Shown in pieces: positions 53,727 through 62,901 of a DNA stretch of 64,000 nucleotides. The translations under genes and the position numbers were made by a program. Source of the DNA: Enterococcus gilvus ATCC BAA-350 (GTDB lineage: Bacteria; Bacillota; Bacilli; Lactobacillales; Enterococcaceae); contig NZ_ASWH01000001.1 in assembly GCF_000407545.1 (NCBI RefSeq), positions 2,495,501 to 2,559,500 of the forward strand. Reading direction: 5' to 3'. Numbering within the stretch: the first letter of the stretch is position 1; each line of letters opens with the position of its first letter. Below the pieces are notes generated by a model, which did no database searches, had not been told where the DNA came from, and saw nothing but the letters and a program-made list of their open reading frames with translations.

Positions 53727-54374
53727 TTAGAAAAACATTCGTAAAAACGACCAGACATAGCGCAGCAGTCGAAACAAGATAAAGAGAAGAAACAGGTTCC
53801 CAAAAATAAAGCTGACCGCATTTCCCACACTGGCTTTCAAATTTCCGAAAGAAAAACGACGTAAAAAGCGCGGCATCGAGCTGTACCCGTTACGCTTCAA
53901 CCGGAATTTTTCTTCATATGTAAGATCAAGCATATCATAGTACACGATCTGCAAGGGTTCTCGAGAGAAAAAGGTCTTTGAGAACCCCACCATCATCGTA
54001 TACTGCTTGTTATTGGAGGGCAGGTTGCGTACCCCTTTTTTATTGATCCGCACCTTTTCGTCATCGTCCATCACATTGTAGCTGTACTCTTCTTCTTGAA
54101 TCTTGTGGACCGTTACTTCTGGCTGATTTTCTTCAAGAAAAGCTTGGTACACCTCTGAGAATTTTTGCTTTTCTAAGAATAGATACACCCCTATCCCTGC
54201 AATCAGCGCCATCAGGAATACGTTCAACAACAAATTATCTTGAAAAATAGCACTGTACGCCAGAATGATTGCTAGCGCCACGCCGCTCATCGTCAGCCGT
54301 TTCCAATAGTAATTTTGGTACATGATCTTGATCGTTCGTTCGTAGTACGCAAAATCAGATGTCGCGAAGTTCAT
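53727..54374 (-). CDS. Membrane protein, YcxB-like
   Basis: A 215-residue protein with two helices near the N-terminus (about 30-47 and 52-67), a soluble beta-rich middle (SNNKQYTMMVGFSKTFFSRE), and a C-terminal hydrophobic helix (about 185-207). The order resembles YcxB-family proteins, whose function is unknown, but the match is only approximate. Start at 54374 is chosen because AGGAG is nine bases upstream; the ATG at 54383 touches it. Confidence 0.62.
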   Translation of the reverse strand: MNFATSDFAYYERTIKIMYQNYYWKRLTMSGVALAIILAYSAIFQDNLLLNVFLMALIAGIGVYLFLEKQKFSEVYQAFLEENQPEVTVHKIQEEEYSYNVMDDDEKVRINKKGVRNLPSNNKQYTMMVGFSKTFFSREPLQIVYYDMLDLTYEEKFRLKRNGYSSMPRFLRRFSFGNLKASVGNAVSFIFGNLFLLFILFRLLRYVWSFLRMFF

Positions 54375-54596
54375 TGACCTCATCTCCTTTTATAAACGCT
54401 TAAATTTAGTATAGCTGAGCCAACCTTGAAAGTCAGTTCATATAAATTATACGCAAAAAACTTCCGCGAACATTAAAACTATCTTTAAATTTGAAGAAAA
54501 GACTTATTTCTTTATTCTTTGCTTTTATTCTCCAATTTTAATCGTATAATAGGTGTATAAAAACGATTACGTTTAATCAAGTGAAGGGGTACACGT

Positions 54597-54818
54597 ATGA
54601 AGATCGCCATCATTCTTTCAACTATTGTTCTTGCATTAGCCAATGTTTATCTTTTTCTGGTGTATTTTAAAGAGAAAAAAATCGATGATAAATTAGAACG
54701 ATTGGCCGTGATGTTCGGTACCAATATGAGTGTTTTGTTTGTGGACAGTCTGATTCTTTTCTTCGGGGCGCTGGCGGAAGAAGGAATGTTCCTGATGACC
54801 ATTTTTTCCGATTTTTGA
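54597..54818 (+). CDS. Small membrane protein, hypothetical
   Basis: A 73-residue protein with two hydrophobic helices (about 4-23 and 42-70) and a charged connecting stretch (KEKKIDDKLERL). AAGGGG precedes the ATG and a TATAAT box is at 54545-54550. No family recognised. It faces a TetR gene with which it shares a terminator. Confidence 0.7.
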   Translation: MKIAIILSTIVLALANVYLFLVYFKEKKIDDKLERLAVMFGTNMSVLFVDSLILFFGALAEEGMFLMTIFSDF

Positions 54819-54821
54819 AGC

Positions 54822-54857
54822 AAAAAACTGCGACTTCGTAAGAGGCCGCAGTTTTTT
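54822..54857. terminator. Bidirectional intrinsic terminator
   Basis: Stem AAAAAACTGCG/CGCAGTTTTTT between the convergent small membrane protein and TetR genes. Confidence 0.83.
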
Positions 54858-55492
54858 TAATGCTCAATAAACCCATATTCGAGGATTTTTAGTTTTCGTT
54901 TCATGCGATCGATCACCGGCATCAGATCTTCGATGGTTTTCCATTCGGGATGCTGCGCCAGCTCTTGCTGAATCTTGGTGGTCTCACTCGTTAAAACTGC
55001 GTAGATCGTTTCTAAGACATCACTTTCTTGAACATCTGGACGCAAAGGCAGCTTGCTGATGACTTCGTCGGTCAAGGTCAAGTTATGATGGACATCTGCA
55101 TTGAGTCGTGCGGTCATGGCTTCTTTGAGTGACTCCGGCAGCAGAGGCATTTCCGCGTAAGCCTTCATCAAAAAATCAAACTCATGAGGATACGTTAGCT
55201 GAAGCTCGATCTTATATTTTGTCGCATCGACGACCATCTCCAACAGGTCCGAGGCTTGTGTCCAAACCGAATAGTCGATGCGTTGATAGAAAAATTCGGA
55301 GGCGTACACGTAAGTCGCTTGGTACAGCGCACCTTTATTGCCATAATAATGAAACAAAAGCCCCTTTGATACCCCCGCTTCCTCCGCGATTTGATCCGTC
55401 TTTGTCTCACGATAGCCATACTGCCCAAATAATTTCGTACTTGTTTCAAGGATCTTTTTTTCCTTCTTGGGATCTTTTACTACTTCCTTCAT
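54857..55492 (-). CDS. TetR-family transcriptional regulator
   Basis: A 211-residue TetR/AcrR protein. The helix-turn-helix (about residues 12-58) includes GYRETKTDQIAEEAGVSKGLLFHYYGNK. It is the last gene of an operon ATPase-permease-TetR, starting four bases after the permease stop, and so very likely autoregulates this exporter. ATG at 55492 follows GGAGTGATAAG; the longer frame overlaps the permease and is rejected. Confidence 0.9.
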   Translation of the reverse strand: MKEVVKDPKKEKKILETSTKLFGQYGYRETKTDQIAEEAGVSKGLLFHYYGNKGALYQATYVYASEFFYQRIDYSVWTQASDLLEMVVDATKYKIELQLTYPHEFDFLMKAYAEMPLLPESLKEAMTARLNADVHHNLTLTDEVISKLPLRPDVQESDVLETIYAVLTSETTKIQQELAQHPEWKTIEDLMPVIDRMKRKLKILEYGFIEH

Positions 55493-55496
55493 CTTA

Positions 55497-57104
55497 TCAC
55501 TCCAAGTCTCGCTTATTGTAGCCGATGGTGCCAAGAATCGTCAAAACTAGAAAGGCTGCCAGCAAAAAGACCATGATTTTCAGGTCGGCCTTCTCTGCCG
55601 GGACTTTTCCGACCCAGCCAAGAGGCGAGAGATTGCCGGTGTCTTCTGACAGATTCAGCAGCGGACCAAACATTTTTACCAGTACACTAGCACCTAAATA
55701 GAGCCAGAGCACACTGGTCCATTTAGGCAATGCGCCCGCGAAGAAGCTCCCGATCCCGACAAAGAACAACGTAGCCGGCAAGAACCCCAGCATCGTCTGC
55801 CAAAAATAAGCGGTCGCAAGCGGATCATCGAGGGTACTATTGCCGATGAAGAAGGCGCCAGCCAGTGTTCCAGTAAATACCAATATGCTTACCACCGTTC
55901 CCACGCCAAAATAGCTCAAGGCCAAACGAGTTTTTGACACGCTCTTTGAATGGAGAATGTCTAAATAGCCCTTTTTTTCATCTGACTTCAACCGAAACAC
56001 GATCAAAAGACCGCTGATCGCGGCGATCGCGACAAAGAACAGCCCCAGCATATTCAAATAGTTCAAGATCAGCTCTCGGTTGGCTTCATTGATCTGCGTC
56101 ACTCCAAGAATTTTTCGATAAGTGGGGTTGCTGCCGATGATGTCACCGATCGTACGAAAGATCGAGCCATACGCTGCCCCCAAAACGAAGCCGCCAAAGA
56201 TCCAGCCCAAAATACTGTTGCGCTCGACAGCTAAAATCAGCCCAAGAGGAGAAGATAATAAGCGGCCTGCTGTTGCTTTGCCATCGCGGGCGGCCAAGAT
56301 CCCGCTGCCAATATCACGGCTTTCGACGAGTTTGATCGCCAGCGCCAAGCAGATCACGCCAAAGGCCAATGTCAGGATGACCGGCAGCCAATGATTCTCG
56401 CTATAGATCGCTGTTTTTTGAATCCAACCGACAGGTGACAGCCAGGTCCAATCAGGATTCGTCACATCTGTCATCATACGGAGGAGATAGAAGAAGCCGT
56501 ACAAGCCATAACTCATGAAGCTGGCACTGCGGGAATCATTCGCTAGCTGGGCCATCAGAAGACTGATGAAGCCAAACATGATCCCAATACTGGCGAGACT
56601 AGCCCCCATCAGGAGATCCCCCTCCAGCGTCGCGCCATTCAAATCAGCAGCGATCAAGCTCCCCGTATATAAGATTCCCATCAGCCCATTGATCAGCAAA
56701 ATCTCCCAGACAGTTGCATAGATCGGTGCCAAGCGTCCAACGGTACGGGAGCGGACCATTTCCAATAGTCCTGAGTCCTCCTCCGCCCGAGTGTTGGAGA
56801 TTGCCAGTGAAATCGTCATAAACACCATGAACATTCCCATAAAGACCAGCATCTCTGAGGCGAACACATTGGCCGTCGTATAAGGCTTCGTTGCGGAAAA
56901 TTCACCAAAGAGGGAGACCATCGCCGGTGTTTTCAATGTATTGACGATCGCATCAATGTCTGTCTGGGTACCGAACAAGACGTTGAACTTCAATGCTGCC
57001 GAGGCGAACAAGCCGACGAGGATCACGAGCCAGATCAGATGCTTGAGGCGGTTTTGCTTCATATTCGCCCGCAGCAAGGTCATAGTTTTAACACCGTTAT
57101 GCAT
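55497..57104 (-). CDS. ABC-2-type exporter permease
   Basis: A 535-residue permease with about twelve helices in two similar halves, like exporters annotated for polyketide antibiotics or lipids (TAKPYTTANVFASEMLVFMG, AEEDSGLLEMVRSRTVGR, and in the second half KSDEKKGYLDILHSKSVSKTRL). Forms the channel with the ATPase upstream, whose stop codon it overlaps by eight bases at the ATG 57104. AAGGGG lies ten bases before that ATG; the upstream frame to 57128 is unlikely. Substrate unknown. Confidence 0.86.
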   Translation of the reverse strand: MHNGVKTMTLLRANMKQNRLKHLIWLVILVGLFASAALKFNVLFGTQTDIDAIVNTLKTPAMVSLFGEFSATKPYTTANVFASEMLVFMGMFMVFMTISLAISNTRAEEDSGLLEMVRSRTVGRLAPIYATVWEILLINGLMGILYTGSLIAADLNGATLEGDLLMGASLASIGIMFGFISLLMAQLANDSRSASFMSYGLYGFFYLLRMMTDVTNPDWTWLSPVGWIQKTAIYSENHWLPVILTLAFGVICLALAIKLVESRDIGSGILAARDGKATAGRLLSSPLGLILAVERNSILGWIFGGFVLGAAYGSIFRTIGDIIGSNPTYRKILGVTQINEANRELILNYLNMLGLFFVAIAAISGLLIVFRLKSDEKKGYLDILHSKSVSKTRLALSYFGVGTVVSILVFTGTLAGAFFIGNSTLDDPLATAYFWQTMLGFLPATLFFVGIGSFFAGALPKWTSVLWLYLGASVLVKMFGPLLNLSEDTGNLSPLGWVGKVPAEKADLKIMVFLLAAFLVLTILGTIGYNKRDLE

Positions 57105-58011
57105 GAGAATCAGCCCCTTGTTTTTCATAGTAGCGCATGAACAGGTCCTCCAACGTTGGCGGCGTGGCCGTTAGATTAAGGATCTGCTTTTCCGCCAAGA
57201 AAGCCATGATCGCGGTCAGCTGCTCCCGATCCACCGACAAGGTCGCTTCTTTATGTTCCGTATCTGAAAAATGGCTTTTGTGGACACCGGCGACATGCTC
57301 GATCCCGTCGAGAGCAGATGCCGTCTCGACCTTGAGTTCCATACGGGTCAAATGGCGCATCGACGCTAAATCGCCTGTCTCGATGATCGTCCCTTCACGA
57401 ATGATTGCGATCCGATCACACATCTTCTCGACTTCCGATAAAATATGACTGGAAAGTAAGATGCTCTTTCCTGCTTCTTTCAATGCCAGCACTTCTTCTT
57501 GAAATGTTTTCTCATTCAAGGGATCTAATCCAGACGTGGGTTCGTCAAAGATGTACAGGGACGCCTCCTGTGACAATGCCGCCACCAACGCGATCTTTTG
57601 CCGGTTTCCCTTTGAATAGGTACGGGCTTTTTTCTTCGGGTCGAGTTGAAACTTCTCGATCAGCGCCTCTGTTTTTTCGGTGCGGGTTTGATTATTCAGA
57701 CGCAACAGCAGATCAATGATCTCGCCGCCTGTTAAATTCGGCCATAGAAAAACATCCCCTGGGACATAGGAAATATCTTTATGGATCTGTGTATCCTCTT
57801 TCCACACATCTTTTCCGAAGATCGTTGCTTCCCCGCCCGTTCGCTTCAACATGCCTAACAGGATTCGGATCGTCGTCGATTTGCCGGCACCATTAGGTCC
57901 GATGAAGCCAACGACCTCTCCTTTGTTCACCGTAAAAGTCACGTCCTTTAATGCCTGAAATTTGCCGAAACGCTTTTCTACCTTTGTTAATACTACGACT
58001 GGTTCGCCCAT
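57097..58011 (-). CDS. ABC transporter ATPase (drug/lipid export type)
   Basis: A 304-residue ATPase with Walker A GPNGAGKST, signature YSKGNRQKIALVAAL, Walker B LYIFDEPTSGLD and the DrrA-like C-terminal domain (from about 220) found in exporters. It powers the ABC-2 permease encoded immediately downstream. ATG at 58011 is eight bases after AGGAG; the frame to 58050 is rejected. First gene of the operon controlled by the TetR protein. Confidence 0.91.
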   Translation of the reverse strand: MGEPVVVLTKVEKRFGKFQALKDVTFTVNKGEVVGFIGPNGAGKSTTIRILLGMLKRTGGEATIFGKDVWKEDTQIHKDISYVPGDVFLWPNLTGGEIIDLLLRLNNQTRTEKTEALIEKFQLDPKKKARTYSKGNRQKIALVAALSQEASLYIFDEPTSGLDPLNEKTFQEEVLALKEAGKSILLSSHILSEVEKMCDRIAIIREGTIIETGDLASMRHLTRMELKVETASALDGIEHVAGVHKSHFSDTEHKEATLSVDREQLTAIMAFLAEKQILNLTATPPTLEDLFMRYYEKQGADSHA

Positions 58012-58205
58012 CCTGCTCACTCCTATTTCTTCTGTTTGACAGTGCATCATACCTTATACCGAGAGAATACGCTCTTTTGACTCGCGAGTCAATGACTATG
58101 CAGTCAATCCAGAAAGAAACCACTCACTCCCCCTCCGTTCCCTTATTTCTCGAATTTTCAATCAAAATAAAGTATCATAGAGAAAACTTTCGTAAGGAGT
58201 CGCTA

Positions 58206-58847
58206 ATGACTATTCTAAAGAAACTTTCCCCTTTGTTTTTGATCCTTGCGGTCGTCGGGGATTTTTCGCTGCCTTATTATTTAGGCAGATTCTATCCGGG
58301 ATTTGACCAGATGACCATGATCATCAGCCAACTGGGAGAGCCGATCAGCCCCGTGCAATCGTATTTTGATCATGGGTCAGTGGTCACAGGGACACTGTTC
58401 ATATTGTCGAGCGTTGGCGTCTATGCCTTCTTTCGTTCTGAATCGAAGCAATTGGCACAGATATTAGCTGGTGCCATCGCCTTTTACGGCTTTGGTGATT
58501 GCCTCTTGACTGGCCTGGTGCATATCAGTGAATCCGCCAGCTTCTTCAGCCCTGCCTATTTTCTCCATGCCGCCTTTTCCGGCTTAGCGATGGTGGCCAT
58601 GATGTTTGTGCCGTTGTTGTTGGCCTATCAAGCAAGTGTGAAGCGTCAAAGGGCCGTTTCTCTCTTTTATTCCGTGTGTCTGATTGGCTCGATCGTGGCG
58701 CTGATCTTGTTCGCCGCCTACTATTTGCCACTGATCGGCAGCCTGCTCGCCACCACTCGCGGCTTTTGGCAGCGCCTGTCGCTGTTTTTCCTCTATCTTC
58801 CAGCACTCAGTATCGCCTTTAGACAATTAAAAAGGATGCCGCATTAG
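58206..58847 (+). CDS. DUF998 membrane protein
   Basis: A 213-residue membrane protein with about six helices. ISQLGEPISPVQ and the Asp/His pattern DHGSVVTG near residue 60 fit DUF998. Function unknown. AAGGAG lies six bases before the ATG at 58206; a longer upstream frame (to 57951) overlaps the divergent ATPase and is not coding. Confidence 0.82.
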   Translation: MTILKKLSPLFLILAVVGDFSLPYYLGRFYPGFDQMTMIISQLGEPISPVQSYFDHGSVVTGTLFILSSVGVYAFFRSESKQLAQILAGAIAFYGFGDCLLTGLVHISESASFFSPAYFLHAAFSGLAMVAMMFVPLLLAYQASVKRQRAVSLFYSVCLIGSIVALILFAAYYLPLIGSLLATTRGFWQRLSLFFLYLPALSIAFRQLKRMPH

Positions 58848-58861
58848 CAGCATTCTTTTTG

Positions 58862-59626
58862 CTATCTTAATTTTTTTATCCCGATCTGTGCCGCGCCGAT
58901 CGCTCCGGCAAATTGAGACAATGGGTCTCTTTTCACCGGTGCCGCCACATACTGCTCTAAGACCGTCACAAAGGTCGCGCTTTTTGATAGACCGCCTGTG
59001 AAGAGGACCTCCTCCCCACGAGTCGGCCGTAATTTCGAGTATTGGCTGCTGATCCTCTGTGCGATGGAATGCAGTACCCCTAGCGCAATATCTTCACGGG
59101 CTTCGCCTTTTGAAATTAAGCTGATGACCTCTGATTCCGCGAAGACCGTACACATACTATTGATAGTGACTGGTTCGGCCTCTTGAACAAAGCGGTCCAG
59201 GTCTGCGATGTCTTCTCCCAGTGTTCGCATCATGACCTCAACGAAGCGCCCTGTCCCTGCGGCGCAGCGATCGTTCATACTGAATTCGATCACGTTGCCT
59301 TTTCCATTGAGCTGAATCGTCTTACAGTCCTGTCCGCCGATGTCGATGACCTGCTTGACCCCCGGAGATAAGTAATCCGCCCCTTTCCCGTGGCAAGTGA
59401 TCTCTGTGATCACTAAGTCCGCCGGCAACAGCTTTCTTCCATACCCCGTCGTAACCAGCTTCAACTCATGCAGCACATAGCTCTTCTTGAAATAATCAAC
59501 CACCGCCGTCATGGCGCCTTTGGGGTTCCCAGCGGTTGGGATCAAGTATTTGTCGATCATTTCTTCGTCGCAGAAGAGCACCCCTTTTGTAGTGGTGGAG
59601 CCCGAATCTAATCCTATTGTGTACAT
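58862..59626 (-). CDS. 2-hydroxyacyl-CoA dehydratase activator
   Basis: A 254-residue ASKHA-fold ATPase of the HgdC/YjiL/BadF group. IGLDSGSTTTKGV is the phosphate-1 site and VIDIGGQDCKT phosphate-2. Cys121 (NDRCAAGTG) and Cys159 (NSMCTVF) should hold a [4Fe-4S] cluster at the dimer interface. It uses ATP to inject an electron into its dehydratase, encoded 13 bases overlapping upstream. Oxygen-sensitive chemistry is expected. Substrate unknown. Confidence 0.91.
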   Translation of the reverse strand: MYTIGLDSGSTTTKGVLFCDEEMIDKYLIPTAGNPKGAMTAVVDYFKKSYVLHELKLVTTGYGRKLLPADLVITEITCHGKGADYLSPGVKQVIDIGGQDCKTIQLNGKGNVIEFSMNDRCAAGTGRFVEVMMRTLGEDIADLDRFVQEAEPVTINSMCTVFAESEVISLISKGEAREDIALGVLHSIAQRISSQYSKLRPTRGEEVLFTGGLSKSATFVTVLEQYVAAPVKRDPLSQFAGAIGAAQIGIKKLR

Positions 59627-60792
59627 ACAGCCTCTTCCTCTAACATTTCGATAAACGCAGTCACGCGGGTATTGATCTGCTCGATATCTGATGTGGAATA
59701 GTCGGTTTCTAAATACATATACGGTGTTTGTTTTTCTTCATTCAAGAAGCGTTTGATCTTCAGCGATTCGACAGAGAATGGAATACAATTTTGCAGGACC
59801 ATGTCGATCACCCCATCCACTTGATAGTCGTCGATCATCTGGCCTAACAGCTCTTTCCGCGGCTGATTGTTGGACATACAGGCACAGCCGATATTGATGT
59901 ATTTATCGGTCAATGCTTGGTACACGTCTTCCTCCTTCTCATCCACCAGCCGTTCCACGGCCTTCGCCACGGTACAGTTTTCATACGCAACCACCAAGCC
60001 GCCGTTTTCTTCGATCGCGCGAATGACTTTTTCTGTCACGCCGCCCATCGGAGAACCTGTCACTAAGATTCTTGGTTTCTTCTCCAAACGCTTGCCGGCT
60101 TCATACTCTGCCTTCACCTTAGCCGTGGTTTCCTCCAGCATCTCGATGACTTCTTCTTTATCAAATTTGTATTGCGAGCCATACATGACCTTGAAAATTT
60201 CCTGACCGGTGATCGCAGGCGGATTCAGCTGACCTAGACGATAGAAATTTTGTTTTGCTTTTCGTTCGCGGTTTTTTAATAGGATGGCTTCGCGAATCTT
60301 CTCATCGGTGATCTCCACACCTAAGAAATCTTCCAATTTTTCTTTGAAGCGAACCATTTCGCTGTACCACAATTTTTTACTTTCCTCGGTGTCTCTCATA
60401 TGCGGAAGCTGCATCAAATACGTGTCCTTGAATTCTTCCATATATTCATACATTTTTTTCTTCCCATCACAGGTCGTTTCCCCCACCACTAGATCAGAAA
60501 AGTAGAAATACGGGCATTTATCGGTTTTTCCGAAGCCGTAGCTGGATTTGATCAGCGGGCAAAGATTCCGCGGCAGATCTTCCTCGGCATCAGGGATCGT
60601 CTCATCCGAAGTCGAACACAGACTGATCTGGATCGCTCCGCCTGCAAGCACTAATTCCTCCGGCATAAAGGTACAATAGACCCCAACGACGGGCTTGCCC
60701 TGTTCTTTGATCTCCTTGACAGCTAAAAAGCCTTGTCTTCTCGCTTCGCCAAACTCATCAAAAATCTCTGGTAAACTCGTTTTTAATTCCAT
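59614..60792 (-). CDS. 2-hydroxyacyl-CoA dehydratase-like protein (HgdB/YjiM type)
   Basis: A 392-residue protein of the dehydratase D component family. Conserved Cys candidates for Fe-S binding are in GVYCTFMPEELVLAGG (about 38), NLCPLIKSSYG (about 98) and CACMSNNQPR (about 300). With the activator it resembles the E. coli YjiM-YjiL pair. Single dehydratase subunit without a second one, so it may form homodimers or act on another substrate such as a small acid or CoA ester. It has a long 5' leader (about 330 bases). Confidence 0.88.
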   Translation of the reverse strand: MELKTSLPEIFDEFGEARRQGFLAVKEIKEQGKPVVGVYCTFMPEELVLAGGAIQISLCSTSDETIPDAEEDLPRNLCPLIKSSYGFGKTDKCPYFYFSDLVVGETTCDGKKKMYEYMEEFKDTYLMQLPHMRDTEESKKLWYSEMVRFKEKLEDFLGVEITDEKIREAILLKNRERKAKQNFYRLGQLNPPAITGQEIFKVMYGSQYKFDKEEVIEMLEETTAKVKAEYEAGKRLEKKPRILVTGSPMGGVTEKVIRAIEENGGLVVAYENCTVAKAVERLVDEKEEDVYQALTDKYINIGCACMSNNQPRKELLGQMIDDYQVDGVIDMVLQNCIPFSVESLKIKRFLNEEKQTPYMYLETDYSTSDIEQINTRVTAFIEMLEEEAVCTQ

Positions 60793-61129
60793 TTTTTAAT
60801 CCATTCCTTCCCATTTTTAGAAATCTTTTTACGAATCGCTTGTTGCTCATACCCTCACATTGAAGCATGCAATACTGTGCCATTCATCTGTTTTCCTCCA
60901 ATAGAAAAGAGCACACCAAAAAAAGGCCTGCTCCTGGATACTTATCTATTCTGTTTATCCGAGGAGGAAAAATATTCAGCTGACGTGCTTAGAACCTCTA
61001 AGTTTTGGTTCACTCATAGTCATCGTCTAAACATTGTTCCACCTCCGATTACACTCGTTGTCCAATTTTCTCGTGGATCTCTTGATCATAGCCGTAAACT
61101 TTGTGTAAGCAGTTACAATCACTAGCTAC
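60793..61129 (-). promoter_or_regulatory. Long untranslated leader of the dehydratase operon
   Basis: From the predicted start near 61122 to the dehydratase ATG, about 330 bases carry no large gene. Visible elements on the minus strand: hairpin CTTAGAGGTTCTAAG; stem CTCCTCGGATA..TATCCAGGAG (60956-60966 with 60931-60940); and a nine-base match TTTTCCTCC (60963-60971) to GGAGGAAAA (60891-60899) that could hide the ribosome-binding site of a 10-codon ORF at 60855-60887. The two pairings overlap and exclude each other. No known riboswitch class was recognised. Confidence 0.45.
60855..60887 (-). CDS. Possible 10-residue upstream ORF
   Basis: ATG with GGAGG eight bases upstream, encoding MNGTVLHASM, 62 bases before the dehydratase start. 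Its ribosome-binding site has a perfect nine-base complement about 65 bases upstream. It may be a leader peptide; chance is not excluded. Confidence 0.35.
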   Translation of the reverse strand: MNGTVLHASM

Positions 61130-61158
61130 AGTATAACGAAGGCAAAATACCGTCGCAA
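61130..61158 (-). promoter_or_regulatory. Likely promoter of the dehydratase operon
   Basis: On the minus strand -35 TTGCGA (61153-61158), 17-base spacer, -10 TATACT (61130-61135). Transcription would start about 330 bases before the dehydratase gene. The rest of the gap to 61256 shows nothing recognisable. Confidence 0.6.
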
Positions 61159-61256
61159 GGCTTTCAAAAGAGAATCGTTCTCAGTTCTCAAGGAGTCGTT
61201 TCCCCTCGCGCCTGTCACCCCATTTTTATTTTTAATAAAAAATTTGCTGAAAAAAA

Positions 61257-61279
61257 GCCGCAGCCTTTTCTGCTGCGAC
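61257..61279 (-). terminator. Terminator of the TerC-family gene
   Basis: Stem GCCGCAGC/GCTGCGAC with one mismatch, followed on the minus strand by seven T. Confidence 0.78.
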
Positions 61280-61289
61280 TTCACTACTT

Positions 61290-61946
61290 CTATTCCGATT
61301 TCTTGCGATTAAATAGAACATACATCCCGATCAATAACACGCACGAAGCGAGTGAGACGAGATGTCCATTACTTACCCCCCGCAGCAGGTGATGAATAAA
61401 AGTATCTTCCACCAGCATCGATCCCGCTGTGTAAGCGATCAGGAGTGCGCCGATCCAGATCAGCCAAGGGAACCGATCCATCAGCTTCAATATGACCTGA
61501 CTCCCGAAAATAACGATGGGAATACTAATGATCAACCCAAGCACAGCCAAGCCAAAGTGCCCGTCAGCCACGCCAGCGATCGCCAGTACATTGTCGAGAC
61601 TCATCACGAGGTCTGCAATGATGATGGTACGAACCGCAGAGGGCAGTGTCGTTTCACTTTTGACATCGGCCTCTTCTCCGTTCGATTTCAATAAGTCATA
61701 GGCGATATAAAACAACAACCCCGCGCCAACGATCTTGACGTAAGGGACCAATAATAATTCAACCGCGATCAACATCAACAGGATACGCAATACGATCGCA
61801 CCCGCAGTTCCGATCACGATGGCTTTATTTTGTGCACTTGCAGGCAGCTTTCTAGTTGCCAATGCGATCACGACTGCATTGTCGCCACTTAATACCAAAT
61901 TCAACAGGATGATCGAAAGAACTTTCGATACAATTTCAATACTCAT
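61290..61946 (-). CDS. TerC-family membrane protein (YjbE/YceF-like)
   Basis: A 218-residue membrane protein with about seven helices and the TerC motifs LSGDNAVVIALA (about 19-30) and a second DLVMSLDNVLAIAG, whose aspartates are thought to bind metal. Bacterial TerC proteins export manganese, or support metalation of exported enzymes. No riboswitch is seen in the 83-base upstream region, unlike many TerC genes. Ribosome-binding site GGAGG. Confidence 0.87.
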   Translation of the reverse strand: MSIEIVSKVLSIILLNLVLSGDNAVVIALATRKLPASAQNKAIVIGTAGAIVLRILLMLIAVELLLVPYVKIVGAGLLFYIAYDLLKSNGEEADVKSETTLPSAVRTIIIADLVMSLDNVLAIAGVADGHFGLAVLGLIISIPIVIFGSQVILKLMDRFPWLIWIGALLIAYTAGSMLVEDTFIHHLLRGVSNGHLVSLASCVLLIGMYVLFNRKKSE

Positions 61947-62137
61947 TTCCTTTTTTGCCTCCTAAAAAAATCATCCTGTCTAAAATACCACTTTTTGCTG
62001 AAAAAAGCATGAAAATGCACGAATGATTTTTGTTTCACTTGTCCCCTCTTTACCAGAATCATTCTTTATGCTGTCCTGAAGCCTTCAGCTCGTTTATGGT
62101 ATCATCAAATAAACTCATAGATTGGAGGCGTATACAC

Positions 62138-62866
62138 GTGAAGCATAAAGATTATTACGATGATTCCTATGTATTGACCCTTTCGGAAAAACTGTACAGC
62201 GTCATGCCGGACTTTGATAAGGAGGCTTTTCTGACAGCCGTTATGGGTCATTTGGAGGATAAAGAACTCTTTGCTCGTTTCGATTGTATCGTTGACGGGT
62301 TAGAAATTGCCCTAAAGCGAGACTATGCCGAAACGATCCAAGCCTTTTATCCGCTCCTCGGACCGGAATTAGAGCAATCGACAGGGATGTTCAGCTTTGG
62401 CTGGTGGCTGTGGCCGATCGGGCGCTACGTCGAACGTCATGGAAATGACGCGTGGGAGGCCTCATTGGCTTTTTTAAAGGAATTAACGAAGCGGTTTACG
62501 GGAGAGTATGCGATCCGGTCGTTACTAAAGGCACACCCGCAAGAGGTGATGGAGGAACTGATTTTGTGGAGCCGCGATCCGAATGTACACGTCCGCCGTC
62601 TTGCTAGTGAAGGGGTTCGGATTCGCCTCCCCTGGTCGCAAAAATTGACGGTCGCCCTCGAAGACTTTGACCGCTATAGTACGATTTTGACTAACTTGAA
62701 GGACGATCCCGAGAAGTTTGTTCAAAAAAGTGTCGGCAATAATTTGAATGACTTGTACAAAGAAGCACCGGAAAAAGCAGACGCACTTATCCGCAAATGG
62801 AAAAAGACGCCTTCAAGCAGCCCGCAGGAATGGATCATCAAGCACGGCCAAAGAAACCAAAAATAG
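62138..62866 (+). CDS. DNA alkylation repair protein, AlkC-like HEAT-repeat
   Basis: A 242-residue HEAT-repeat protein. The block DPNVHVRRLASEGVRIRLPW (about 150-169) followed by LKDDPEKFVQKSVGNNLNDL is typical of AlkC-type DNA glycosylases that remove alkylated purines. Start is a GTG at 62138, nine bases after TTGGAGG; the upstream frame to 62030 lacks a site. Single gene with a terminator. Confidence 0.84.
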   Translation: MKHKDYYDDSYVLTLSEKLYSVMPDFDKEAFLTAVMGHLEDKELFARFDCIVDGLEIALKRDYAETIQAFYPLLGPELEQSTGMFSFGWWLWPIGRYVERHGNDAWEASLAFLKELTKRFTGEYAIRSLLKAHPQEVMEELILWSRDPNVHVRRLASEGVRIRLPWSQKLTVALEDFDRYSTILTNLKDDPEKFVQKSVGNNLNDLYKEAPEKADALIRKWKKTPSSSPQEWIIKHGQRNQK

Positions 62867-62894
62867 ACAGGGGATCACTGCGTATCCCCTGTCT
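62865..62894. terminator. Intrinsic terminator between AlkC-like and LPXTG-type genes
   Basis: Perfect 11-bp stem AGACAGGGGAT/ATCCCCTGTCT (62865-62875, 62884-62894). Confidence 0.8.
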
Positions 62895-62901
62895 CTATCA
62901 G

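Noticed and set aside
57951..58205. N-terminal extension of the DUF998 frame
   Set aside because: It overlaps the divergent ATPase gene and lacks a signal for initiation; AAGGAG fixes the start at 58206.
60877..61125. 82-codon plus-strand frame in the gap before the dehydratase operon
   Set aside because: No ribosome-binding site, atypical composition, and it lies antisense to the probable leader and promoter of the operon.
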